From Chitinophaga filiformis (GTDB lineage Bacteria; Bacteroidota; Bacteroidia; Chitinophagales; Chitinophagaceae), in the NCBI RefSeq assembly GCF_900102545.1, contig NZ_FNBN01000001.1, positions 447,439 to 511,438 of the forward strand: a stretch of 64,000 nt of DNA, written 5' to 3'. How positions within the stretch are numbered: the first letter of the stretch is position 1; each line of letters begins with the position of its first letter. The notes beneath the pieces were generated by a model, which made no database searches, was not told the origin of the DNA, and was given only the letters and a program-made list of their open reading frames with translations. A program made the translations under genes and the position numbers. This document shows, in pieces, positions 1 to 7,692 of the stretch.

Positions 1-122
1 GTAACCGCCCCGTTCAGCGACACAATACGCTTAAAGCCCTGTTGCGCGCTAACATTCATCGCTGCCAACAGGCAGACAGCCAATGACACGATCAGTGATC
101 GTATCCTTATATGATTCATCAT
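1..122 (-). CDS. Secreted protein, N-terminal fragment (possible periplasmic metal/haem/cobalamin-binding protein)
   Basis: Only the first 40 codons lie in the window; the gene runs off the left edge. The reverse strand opens with tandem ATG codons at 122 and 119, then a positively charged start (NHIRIR), a hydrophobic stretch (SLIVSLAVCLLAAMNV) and an Ala-Gln-Gln junction typical of a Sec signal peptide, so the product is exported. The mature part begins FKRIVSLNGAVT, which resembles the opening strand of BtuF/HmuT-type periplasmic binding proteins, whose usual start is RIVSL..(A/S)(V/N)TE. That family call is inference from about a dozen residues. The leader upstream is about 500 bp long and non-coding. 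Confidence 0.5.
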   Translation of the reverse strand, partial: MMNHIRIRSLIVSLAVCLLAAMNVSAQQGFKRIVSLNGAV

Positions 123-627
123 AATCTGATTAAAGTAAGAATGACAATAAATAATGTTGAAAAGAAGAAATAAATGGTTGACCCTACCCGGGGTTTGGGC
201 CAACCATCGCTTACCATGAGCATTTTTACTCCGCCATGCTCCGGCAAGAACTTGAATAAGTTATCGCATACAGGATGCTTTGAAGTCAGGTATGGACATA
301 CAGCGAGCCATTACGGAACTTCACAGTGATCCGGTACAGTTTACCAGTAATTAAATTTTAAAAAGTATGGCTATCAGTCATGATATGATATATAGGGATA
401 TATCAGAATTGGACTGACAGGTGCGGCGGAGTAATTGAGTGATGCAAATCTATGTCATAGAAATGTAACCAACTAATCGAATCGGGAAATTTTTATGACA
501 ATCTTTACGCAAAAGGAAATATCTACATCTTTCAATATTTCATGGGGAAGTTCGCCACGGGGTTAAACTAAATGCTTTGTGCTATTGTTAAATATACATT
601 ACCTATCACCGGAAAAAATTTAAACCC
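123..627. other. Intergenic region between two divergent genes, with one hairpin
   Basis: There is no convincing gene in these 505 bp. A hairpin with perfect 7-bp arms (ATGGTTG 174-180, CAACCAT 201-207) encloses a C/G-rich stretch; on the minus strand it lies in the leader of the partial secreted-protein gene, about 50-85 nt before its start. A 34-codon minus-strand reading frame (223-119) overlaps that start as ATGA; it is discussed as a finding. I looked for a cobalamin-riboswitch B12 box in the leader and did not see one. Confidence 0.4.
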
Positions 628-879
628 ATGGATTGGGATGAAATACTGAATCCACTATCGCCATACTATCAGAGTGCGATGCAGGAACAACAACAACTTG
701 TAAATCTGCAGGACGGGCTCATATCAGCTGCCAGAGAACTGATGTCTTCCGTTTACCCGCAGATCTATCATCTTGAATCGGCCGGATACACAGAACTTGA
801 AAACACCATTATTTCGGAATGTGTGAAACTGTCGTGTAAACTGAACGATATTATACTGAAGTACCAGATAGAAAAATAG
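628..879 (+). CDS. Small hypothetical protein, 83 aa
   Basis: I do not recognise this protein. It starts at an ATG preceded by an A-rich stretch (GGAAAAAATTTAAA), as is common in Bacteroidota where Shine-Dalgarno signals are weak. There is no signal peptide, membrane segment or cysteine pair. The composition is acidic with many Glu, Gln and Leu, and the pattern suggests two or three amphipathic helices (from about residue 15 to 80). It ends 8 bp before the convergent DUF4249 gene, with no obvious terminator between them. It could be a small cytoplasmic helical protein. Coding status is supported by an uninterrupted frame and a plausible start, but not by family similarity. Confidence 0.5.
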   Translation: MDWDEILNPLSPYYQSAMQEQQQLVNLQDGLISAARELMSSVYPQIYHLESAGYTELENTIISECVKLSCKLNDIILKYQIEK

Positions 880-887
880 CCACTGTA

Positions 888-1766
888 CTACTCTACTGAG
901 AATGAAAGCCTTCTGGCATTCACCCCTCCCAAGATGCCATATCCGTTTTCCACATTGGAATAGACGTTTACAGGATCCACTGAGAAATCCATCCGATCCT
1001 CCAATCGCTGCGAATATGTTCCATCAAGGTACTTGTAGGCTCCTCTGGTCAACCCGCTGACTTCCACGATCATGTGAGAAGCTGTTATTTCTTTGCTTGT
1101 TTGCAACACAAAGAAGACATCTTTTCCATTGATACGTTCATCAGTCAGCAGCACTTCGCTGTAATATGTATTGCCGATAATGTCAATGAAATTATTGTTG
1201 AACGAAGGGTCAAGACGAAACTTCACCGTATCCTGCTTCTGGGGTACAATCTCTCCATTTACAACATCCGCATTGTATACGCGGATCCTGTAATAGTTCC
1301 TTTCTGCGATATTATCTTTCAGGAAGAATTTTACCCTGTTGGATGTCTTTTGTGCAGATGCCTCCCTGATGTCTGGTGCGCCCGGTGTGCTATCTGTTGC
1401 TGCCACACTGGCCAGGCCGGTATAACTCACGCTCACTGTATACGCTTTTCTTACTCCTGCTACCGCCTGCGATACATAATATCCTTTTCCATTGATCACC
1501 CGCCACTCCGGTGCCGGCAGTGTTTGTCCGTTTTCCCGTATGACTACAGTAGCGCCCTGCAATTCCGGGAACCGCAGGTTGCCATATTCCTTCACCGGTT
1601 TGCTTTTGGTGACACGTATATATATGAGACTGTCTGGTTGAATCAGGCTGTTCAGCACCACTTTATCCCCATCGTAAGGAATCGGGATCCGTGATTCTTT
1701 TTCACAGGCTGTCATCACAATGACAAGCAATATTGCATAAAAAGAAAATGGACGCATACGTTTCAT
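888..1766 (-). CDS. DUF4249 family outer-membrane lipoprotein
   Basis: 292 aa. The N-terminus is a lipoprotein signal (hydrophobic FYAILLVIVMTA followed by Cys21, then EKE), so the mature protein is probably anchored in the outer membrane. The rest matches the DUF4249 pattern of Bacteroidota: an early IPIPYDGDKVVLNSLIQPDSLIYIRVTKS-like region, a beta-rich middle, and a C-terminal NVENGYGILGG segment. DUF4249 proteins are usually encoded directly after a TonB-dependent receptor and may serve as its surface lid or ligand-binding partner, in the place SusD takes next to SusC; this role is inference. Its ATG immediately follows the TAA of the receptor gene (stop 1767-1769, start 1766), so the two are co-transcribed and probably translationally coupled. 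Confidence 0.85.
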   Translation of the reverse strand: MKRMRPFSFYAILLVIVMTACEKESRIPIPYDGDKVVLNSLIQPDSLIYIRVTKSKPVKEYGNLRFPELQGATVVIRENGQTLPAPEWRVINGKGYYVSQAVAGVRKAYTVSVSYTGLASVAATDSTPGAPDIREASAQKTSNRVKFFLKDNIAERNYYRIRVYNADVVNGEIVPQKQDTVKFRLDPSFNNNFIDIIGNTYYSEVLLTDERINGKDVFFVLQTSKEITASHMIVEVSGLTRGAYKYLDGTYSQRLEDRMDFSVDPVNVYSNVENGYGILGGVNARRLSFSVE

Positions 1767-4406
1767 TTAAAATTTAATTGCATAGGTTACACTTGGCAGG
1801 ATTGGCAGAATGCTGATCTGTGCCAGGTAACGTTCCTGTTTTTCCGTATCAGTGACGATATAATATGAGAACGGATTCGGTTGATTATAAGCATTATACA
1901 GACTGAATGTCCAGCTCTTTGTCCACAGCTTTTTCTTTTTACTGTAGGTAGCGCTGAGATCCAGCCGGTGCATGGATGAAGTACGGTATTGATTCCTGTT
2001 GCCAATATGATCCAGGATAGGCTCTTTTCCCGGTGGATCAAATGGAGAGGCATCTCCTATTCCTTCATAACTCGCAGTCGGCAGGGTCAGTGGTAGTCCT
2101 GTTGTGTATTCCCAGGTGGCAGACAATTCCCAGCGTTTGCCCAGGCGCTGTGTCAGCACTACTTCAATATCATGCCGGCGGTCATACTTATAAGGGAAAG
2201 ACTTGCCTCCGTTTACAGTCGGAAATGTTCTGTCAGACCAGGCCAGTGTATAACCAATCCATCCTCGCGTTGTACCTTTTTTCTTTTCCAGTAAGATCTC
2301 TCCCCCATAACTACGGCCCTTGCCAACAGCTACCTCGTCATCCCAGTTCTTGCCGGCGCCGTCGAACGGTGATACATACTCACTGTATTCTATTACATGG
2401 TCCATGGTTTTATAATAGACTTCTGCAGACATGGTATACATCCGGTGGCGACTGGTCTTTACAATACCAAGGGATCCCTGACGGGAGAACATCGGCTGCA
2501 CCTTGCCTGTAGATGGCACCCAGAGGTCAGTAGGCAGGCTTGTACCACTGTTGGTTAGCAGGTGCAGATATTGGGTCATATGTGTGTATGAGGCCTTGAT
2601 CGTCCACCTGTGCGGCAACTGATATCTAATCCCCAATCTTGGCTGTATCGAATGATAGAAACGGCCATCTACCAGGAAGCCGGAAGCATGTATACCTGCA
2701 TTGATGCGAAGCGCCTGTGTTGCACTCCACTCATCTTCCGCATACAACAGTAGCTCCTGCCCTACGGAAGCGCCATTATCATAAGTTGTATCCAGCGAAG
2801 GCTCCACACCTCCTTCATCTTCAAACAATGATACTCCCGGATTAAAGATGTGAGTAATAGCTCCCATTCCAAACTTGATAGTATGATTGGGTTTCGGCCT
2901 GTATTCAAAATCAGCCTTTGCAACAATATCCTGTATACTGGAGTAATATTTTCCGTACAATGTGCTCGTGTCAATGGTATTTAGCCCTTTATAATTATAC
3001 TTGTACTCAGTAGAAAAATAATACTGTGAATAATTGGTGGTGAGGTTGGCAAACAACTTCGGACTGAAAACATGGTTCCAGCGAAGTGTACCGGTATAAT
3101 TTCCCCATAAGAACTTAGAGCGGCTATCGCCAAAATAGGCATTGGGATTGGCGGTATCCCGCGGACTTTCCTTCCATGTTAAATTCAGCCGGTCCTGGCC
3201 TACATAACCACTCAGGTACAAACGGTCCTTTTCGGAAAAGATGTGATTCACCTTCAGATTAGCGTCATAAAAATACACGTACCCTTTACTATCCGGCCCA
3301 TCATCGTCCCTGGTCTGTATCAGGTCATTCAACAACAGATCGGTATGTGAACGGCGGCCAGACACAACAAACGAGGTCTTGCCTTTTTTAATAGGCCCTT
3401 CTACCATCGCCTTTGCAGCAATCAGCCCGATAGCGGCTTCTCCGTGAAACTGCTGCATGTCGCCGTCTTTCAGTGAGATGTCTACAATAGACGATAAACG
3501 TCCTCCGTAACGGGCTGGGAATGCACCTTTATAGAACTCTGCACTCTTCACAATATCAGGATTGAACACAGAGAATATCCCGAATAAATGCGATACACTG
3601 AAGATCGGTGTACCATCCAGCAGTACCAGGTTCTGATCGGGGCTTCCTCCTCTTACATTCAATCCGCCGCCACCATCTATACCTCCTGATACACCCGGCA
3701 GCGCCCCGATGGCACGCATCATATCCGCTTCTCCTAACAGGCGTGGCATTGATTTCATTTCTGCGGGCGACAGATTCAATTTACTCAGTGGTACCTGATC
3801 CTGTTGACGGAGCGTGTCTGTCACTACCACTACTTCAGGCAGGCTGTTTTGCGATTGCAATGGCACGATCACAGGTTCACTCTGAGATTTCCTTATTGGT
3901 AATCTGCCGGGTTTATAACCGATGTAGGAGACCTGTAAGCTAACTGTATCCCGGGGTAAGGTGAGACTAAAAAAGCCAAACTGATTGGTCGTAGTACCCA
4001 CTCGTTGTACGGGCGAATAAACAGTTGCACCGATCAGTTTTTCACCGGTGGCATTATCCTGTACGTATCCACTGATGGTCTGCGAAGGATGCTTTTTAAA
4101 AGTGAGCACAATCTGATCACCGATACGGGCGAATTGAATATCGAAGGGTTTAAAAACATCTTCCAGTGCTTTTTTCAGGGGCTTGTTATGTATGTTCACT
4201 GTTACCAGCGGGGACAGGTCAACAACATTTTTGCTGTAAGAGAAATGGATGCCATATTGTTTCTCCAGTAGAATACATATTGTTTCAAGCGGCTGGTCCT
4301 TCACTGCCACACTGACCCTGGTACGCCAGTCCCATCCCGGGGATGCATATACAGGAATACAGATCAGCAATGTTCCTAATAACATCCTACCAAACAGCGA
4401 CATCAT
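1767..4406 (-). CDS. TonB-dependent receptor with STN signalling domain and carboxypeptidase-like repeat
   Basis: 879 aa. Domains in order: signal peptide (about 1-21); an STN domain (about 30-105), the periplasmic module that contacts a FecR-type anti-sigma factor; a CarboxypepD_reg-like beta-sandwich (about 110-190, with SGYVQDNATGEKLIGATV and VSYIGYKPG); a plug (about 215-315, with LNVRGGSPDQNLVLLDGTP); and a 22-strand barrel ending in the Phe typical of outer-membrane proteins. It should import a ligand and also report binding across the envelope to the FecR protein encoded 20 bp upstream. Two ATGs begin the gene (4406 and 4403). The partner is a DUF4249 lipoprotein rather than SusD, which suggests a ligand other than a polysaccharide; the ligand cannot be read from the sequence. 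Confidence 0.9.
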   Translation of the reverse strand: MMSLFGRMLLGTLLICIPVYASPGWDWRTRVSVAVKDQPLETICILLEKQYGIHFSYSKNVVDLSPLVTVNIHNKPLKKALEDVFKPFDIQFARIGDQIVLTFKKHPSQTISGYVQDNATGEKLIGATVYSPVQRVGTTTNQFGFFSLTLPRDTVSLQVSYIGYKPGRLPIRKSQSEPVIVPLQSQNSLPEVVVVTDTLRQQDQVPLSKLNLSPAEMKSMPRLLGEADMMRAIGALPGVSGGIDGGGGLNVRGGSPDQNLVLLDGTPIFSVSHLFGIFSVFNPDIVKSAEFYKGAFPARYGGRLSSIVDISLKDGDMQQFHGEAAIGLIAAKAMVEGPIKKGKTSFVVSGRRSHTDLLLNDLIQTRDDDGPDSKGYVYFYDANLKVNHIFSEKDRLYLSGYVGQDRLNLTWKESPRDTANPNAYFGDSRSKFLWGNYTGTLRWNHVFSPKLFANLTTNYSQYYFSTEYKYNYKGLNTIDTSTLYGKYYSSIQDIVAKADFEYRPKPNHTIKFGMGAITHIFNPGVSLFEDEGGVEPSLDTTYDNGASVGQELLLYAEDEWSATQALRINAGIHASGFLVDGRFYHSIQPRLGIRYQLPHRWTIKASYTHMTQYLHLLTNSGTSLPTDLWVPSTGKVQPMFSRQGSLGIVKTSRHRMYTMSAEVYYKTMDHVIEYSEYVSPFDGAGKNWDDEVAVGKGRSYGGEILLEKKKGTTRGWIGYTLAWSDRTFPTVNGGKSFPYKYDRRHDIEVVLTQRLGKRWELSATWEYTTGLPLTLPTASYEGIGDASPFDPPGKEPILDHIGNRNQYRTSSMHRLDLSATYSKKKKLWTKSWTFSLYNAYNQPNPFSYYIVTDTEKQERYLAQISILPILPSVTYAIKF

Positions 4407-4426
4407 TCTTTTTAATGTTGTAAAAA

Positions 4427-5383
4427 TTATTCTTCATGCTTCTTTAATATTACGACGGTATCTTTTTTCTCTACATCTGCATTGGTCATGAAAGCGATAG
4501 ACGCCAGTACATTCTCTGCCGTTTCGCCTGTAAAAGTAGCCGTTACCGGCAATTGCAGCAAGGCCGCATCTGCAGTAACTTTTACATGATAAATTACTTC
4601 AATGGTCTGCAATACTTCCGATAAAGGGATATCAGTAAATACCAGCTGCTGACGGGCGGCATCCGCTACATGTGCAGCGATCCTGAAGGGGACTTTTTCC
4701 TCCTGCTGCTCCAGTAGCATACCAGCCGACAATACCACACTATCCCGGCTGCTCCTGTCTGTTACCATGATCTGTCCTGTGTCAACATGTACACGCAGCG
4801 CACCTTTCTTACCAGCCGCAAAATCTACCATAAAACGGGTGCCCAGTACTTTAATACTCCTCTTCCCCAGTTTTATTATAAACGGGCGAGCAGCATCCGG
4901 CGTTACATTGAAGGTGGCTTTTCCTTCCAGGGACACTTCACGCTGTCTGCCGCCAAATCCTGCCAGTACCTGCAGCTGCGCCTTATCTTCCAGCTGAACG
5001 GTAGTACCGTCTTTCAGCTGTGCCACTACTGGTCCGGTAAACCGTTGCGTACGGCTATTACGGACTGTCAGCCATAACAGGCCCGTGCCGGCAGCAATCA
5101 GGATAACGGCAGCAGCCGTCCACCACTTACGCCATTTGTAGGTGACCACCTTTCCGCCCATTTTGGCGCTAAGGGACTGCCAGGCACGTTCTGTGTCAGC
5201 AGGTGTCACTACCATATGAGGCTGTTCCTGCAGCAACTTTTCAAGCGCCGACAACAGCCCGGGGTGATCAGGATCACTTTTCAGCCAGTCGTCTACCCAC
5301 TGGCGCTCAGCAACATCGGCCTCCCCCAGCAAATATTTACATAGCAAGGCATATAATGCCTCATCAGCATACAGTTTAGTCAT
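4427..5383 (-). CDS. FecR-family anti-sigma factor
   Basis: 318 aa from the chosen ATG at 5383 (MTKLYADEALYALL); the frame is open 16 codons further, but that extension is Cys-rich and unlike the family. The layout is that of Bacteroidota FecR proteins: a cytoplasmic sigma-binding helical domain (about 1-85), one transmembrane helix (WWTAAAVILIAAGTGLLWL, about 90-110), a periplasmic FecR beta domain (about 120-215, with QLKDGTTVQLEDKAQL and VLGTRFMVD), and a C-terminal DUF4974/STN-like domain (about 245-318). It should hold the ECF sigma encoded upstream and release it when the neighbouring STN receptor is occupied. It lies 20 bp before the receptor gene, in the same orientation. A 480-bp gap separates it from the sigma gene. 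Confidence 0.9.
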   Translation of the reverse strand: MTKLYADEALYALLCKYLLGEADVAERQWVDDWLKSDPDHPGLLSALEKLLQEQPHMVVTPADTERAWQSLSAKMGGKVVTYKWRKWWTAAAVILIAAGTGLLWLTVRNSRTQRFTGPVVAQLKDGTTVQLEDKAQLQVLAGFGGRQREVSLEGKATFNVTPDAARPFIIKLGKRSIKVLGTRFMVDFAAGKKGALRVHVDTGQIMVTDRSSRDSVVLSAGMLLEQQEEKVPFRIAAHVADAARQQLVFTDIPLSEVLQTIEVIYHVKVTADAALLQLPVTATFTGETAENVLASIAFMTNADVEKKDTVVILKKHEE

Positions 5384-5863
5384 CGAACAGTTTGTAGTGT
5401 TTAGAACAGATGAAAGCAGGCAAAAGCACAACGAGGCTTTCTTACGGTAACAGACGCAGGCTATGGTAGTATTCCCCTATCGGGGATGCAAATATTCGTA
5501 AAAATTATAAAAGATAATTCCGGGAAACAAAAGGCAGTAGGACTCCGCCGGAAGTCCCCTTGCCCAATGACGCCCAAACGTCATTAACAAAACATAATAC
5601 TACTCCGGCAGGAGCCTAAGAGAAAACCTCTTTCATTTTCCGGGAGGAGCGGCATCTCTGATGTCTTCTATACAAAACTGACATCATCGCTTGTTCTCTG
5701 CCTCTTCTCTGCTAGTTCTATGCTTCTTCTCTGCTTGTTCTCTCGCCGCTTTTTGGTCAAAATAATATCAGTAGTCTATTACTTCCGGCACACATGCATT
5801 CAGCGCCAACGCCGGTACTCCGGCTCAGATCTTCCCCGAAGGGGTAAAATCATCCTGCACAGA
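5384..5863. other. Long gap between ECF sigma and anti-sigma genes
   Basis: 480 bp without a gene, unusually long for a sigma/anti-sigma pair. It holds a five-unit 11-bp tandem repeat (5689-5743) and a small hairpin with 7-bp arms (AATGACG 5566-5572, CGTCATT 5579-5585). The sigma gene ends at 5864 in the same orientation, so this DNA is either the transcribed spacer of a sigma-fecR operon or contains a separate promoter for fecR. No clear TAnnTTTG box was found close to the fecR start. Confidence 0.4.
5689..5743. repeat. 11-bp tandem repeat array, five units (GCTTGTTCTCT type)
   Basis: Five consecutive 11-mers: GCTTGTTCTCT, GCCTCTTCTCT, GCTAGTTCTAT, GCTTCTTCTCT, GCTTGTTCTCT. The first and last are identical and the inner ones differ at one to three positions. 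There is no spacer between units. The array is intergenic. The same length, unit count and GCTTSTTC core occur at 21983-22037. Confidence 0.85.
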
Positions 5864-6373
5864 TCAGAATAACAGCACATGCAGGTATTCCTTCAGTTCT
5901 TTATGCATGATTTTCAATGCCTTCCCCATCTGATTTTCCACGGTTTTCACAGAAATGTCCATCACTTCAGCTATTTCGGCATATTTTAATTGTTGCTGCC
6001 GGCTGAGTATAAATACTTCACGACAACGGTCGGGCAGCACTTCCAATGCCCGCTGATACATCCGTTCCAGCTCCCAGGCAGGAGATTGAACCTGTCCGTC
6101 GGCTGCATGCAGATCGCCCGCTACCTGCTCTTTTTCCTGCCTTACCGTTTCCTTTCGCCAGTTGCTGATAGCGGTATTCCGGATGGCGGCAAACAGGTAA
6201 GACCTTACAGCGCCCGCAATATCAATGGTTTCCCGCTTCTCCCACAACCGCAGGAACACCTGCTGCACTACCTCCTCCGCCTCATGGGCGTCACCGGTGT
6301 AATGCACAGCAAATGCCAGGCAAGCGGCATGATGTTCTCTAAAGGTATTTTCAAATGTACGACGGTCCAGCAT
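5864..6373 (-). CDS. ECF RNA polymerase sigma factor (Bacteroides expansion family type)
   Basis: 169 aa from the ATG at 6373 (MLDRRTFENTFREHH); a GTG five codons upstream is possible. It contains sigma region 2 (about 6-75; AVHYTGDAHEAEEVVQQVFLRLW is the core-binding and promoter-melting segment) and region 4 (about 110-160; LPDRCREVFILSRQQQLKYAEIAEVMDISVKTVENQ, a helix-turn-helix for the -35 region). There is no region 1.1 or 3, as expected for ECF factors. It heads the group that continues with the FecR anti-sigma, the STN TonB receptor and the DUF4249 lipoprotein, and should activate that receptor when the signal is received. Upstream on the minus strand there is a TATCTTTA box, one base off the TAnnTTTG consensus. 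Confidence 0.9.
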   Translation of the reverse strand: MLDRRTFENTFREHHAACLAFAVHYTGDAHEAEEVVQQVFLRLWEKRETIDIAGAVRSYLFAAIRNTAISNWRKETVRQEKEQVAGDLHAADGQVQSPAWELERMYQRALEVLPDRCREVFILSRQQQLKYAEIAEVMDISVKTVENQMGKALKIMHKELKEYLHVLLF

Positions 6374-6541
6374 TGGTATGTAACGCACCGTAAAGATATA
6401 ATATATACCCGGTTTTGTTGTGTTATCTCCTGACTATCATTCTTTCCGTGTATTCGGACGTGAAGGAATGACTATAAGCAGGAGATGCCCAGCCATTAAA
6501 TTTGTGAAACTACTGTTATCCAAAATTGTAGGTACTTTCAT

Positions 6542-6549
6542 TAACTTTG
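6542..6549 (+). promoter_or_regulatory. Candidate -7 box TAACTTTG of pyrD
   Basis: The octamer fits the Bacteroidota TAnnTTTG -7 element exactly and lies 6 bp before the pyrD ATG, which would give a leaderless or nearly leaderless mRNA. No TTTG -33 element sits at the usual 17-23 bp spacing; the nearest TTG is at 6526-6528. Related TAACTTTA boxes precede pheT, the PfpI gene and eboA. Confidence 0.4.
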
Positions 6550-6555
6550 GCCCGC

Positions 6556-7578
6556 ATGTATAATCTTATTAAAAATATACTCTTCCGCTTCCCGCCGGAG
6601 AGCATTCACTACAAGGTGATGAAAGGCCTGCAGGTGATACATAATATCCCCCTGGGCAAAAATATCGTACGTTCTTTCTGTCAGCCGAAACGCAAAGGCC
6701 TGGAAAGACAATTATGGGGACTGACCTTTAAGAATCCCGTAGGACTGGCAGCCGGCTTTGACAAAGATGCCCGCTTCACAGACGAACTGGCCAGCCTGGG
6801 ATTCGGATTTGTGGAAATCGGTACCGTAACACCGGTAGCACAACCCGGTAATGATCAGCCCCGCCTGTTCCGCCTTCCTGCCGATCAGGCCCTTATTAAC
6901 CGTATGGGTTTCAATAACGGGGGCGCTATTGCCGCTGCCAAACGTCTGCAGAAACGGAAATCAAATATTATCATCGGTGGTAATATCGGCAAGAACAAGA
7001 TCACGCCGAATGAGCAGGCCATTAACGATTATGAGAAATGTTTCCATGCCTTGTTCGATGTGGTGGATTATTTCGTTGTGAACGTCAGCTCTCCCAACAC
7101 ACCTAATCTGCGTGCACTACAGGAGAAAGAGCCCTTAAAACAGCTGCTGCATCACTTGCAGATGCTGAATGCACAAAAGCCAAAGCAAAAACCTATTCTG
7201 CTGAAAATAGCGCCAGACCTGACTACCAGTCAGCTGGACGACATTATCGAGATCGTACAGGATACCAAACTGGCCGGTATTGTTGCTACTAATACGACGA
7301 TCGACAGGGATAACTTACAGACACCCGCAGAAGAAGTAGCCGCTATCGGCTCCGGAGGTCTGAGTGGTCTGCCGGTGAAGCAGAAGGCCACAGAAGTAAT
7401 CCGGTATATCCATCAGCACACCAATGGCGCTGTGCCTATCATTGCAGTAGGAGGTATCTTCACCGCTGCTGATGCACAGGAGAAACTGGATGCAGGTGCA
7501 TCGCTGGTACAGGTGTATACAGGGTTTGTTTATGAAGGACCGGCGATTGTGAAGAAGATCTGTGAAGGATTAAAATAA
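6556..7578 (+). CDS. pyrD: Dihydroorotate dehydrogenase (quinone), class 2
   Basis: 340 aa. Oxidises dihydroorotate to orotate with quinone as electron acceptor, the fourth step of pyrimidine synthesis, on the inner face of the cytoplasmic membrane. The N-terminal helical segment ([19 protein letters not shown]) is the membrane-docking part specific to class 2. FMN-barrel motifs are present: [29 protein letters not shown], the catalytic-serine loop [26 protein letters not shown] and GGIFTAADA. The ATG at 6556 is chosen over a TTG nine bases upstream, because the TTG overlaps the promoter-like box. It stands alone, convergent with the GH127 gene, and a long hairpin follows. Confidence 0.95.
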   Translation: MYNLIKNILFRFPPESIHYKVMKGLQVIHNIPLGKNIVRSFCQPKRKGLERQLWGLTFKNPVGLAAGFDKDARFTDELASLGFGFVEIGTVTPVAQPGNDQPRLFRLPADQALINRMGFNNGGAIAAAKRLQKRKSNIIIGGNIGKNKITPNEQAINDYEKCFHALFDVVDYFVVNVSSPNTPNLRALQEKEPLKQLLHHLQMLNAQKPKQKPILLKIAPDLTTSQLDDIIEIVQDTKLAGIVATNTTIDRDNLQTPAEEVAAIGSGGLSGLPVKQKATEVIRYIHQHTNGAVPIIAVGGIFTAADAQEKLDAGASLVQVYTGFVYEGPAIVKKICEGLK

Positions 7579-7592
7579 TTATACGCTTACAC

Positions 7593-7638
7593 ACTACAGG
7601 CGTCATATGTAACTACTGTTACACGTGACGCCTGTAGT
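7593..7638. terminator. Long hairpin between convergent pyrD and GH127 genes
   Basis: Perfect 13-bp arms (ACTACAGGCGTCA 7593-7605, TGACGCCTGTAGT 7626-7638) continue inward, after a few imperfect pairs, into a second stem (GTAAC/GTTAC). A clear T-run is missing on both sides, so it is a bidirectional terminator or processing site by position rather than a textbook rho-independent terminator. Confidence 0.6.
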
Positions 7639-7692
7639 ATTTAGCACCAGAGCTATGCAAATACACAGCTCCTTTGGGATGTTGCTGATGGA

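Noticed and set aside
123..627. Cobalamin riboswitch in the leader of the binding-protein-like gene
   Set aside because: No B12-box or four-way core sequence could be found on the minus strand.
1074..1694. Long plus-strand frame of 206 codons opposite the DUF4249 gene
   Set aside because: Cys-rich shadow of the opposite gene, with no family resemblance.
5689..5743. Possible CRISPR array
   Set aside because: Units are only 11 bp and have no spacers; no cas genes nearby. Also true for 21983-22037 and 34452-34484.
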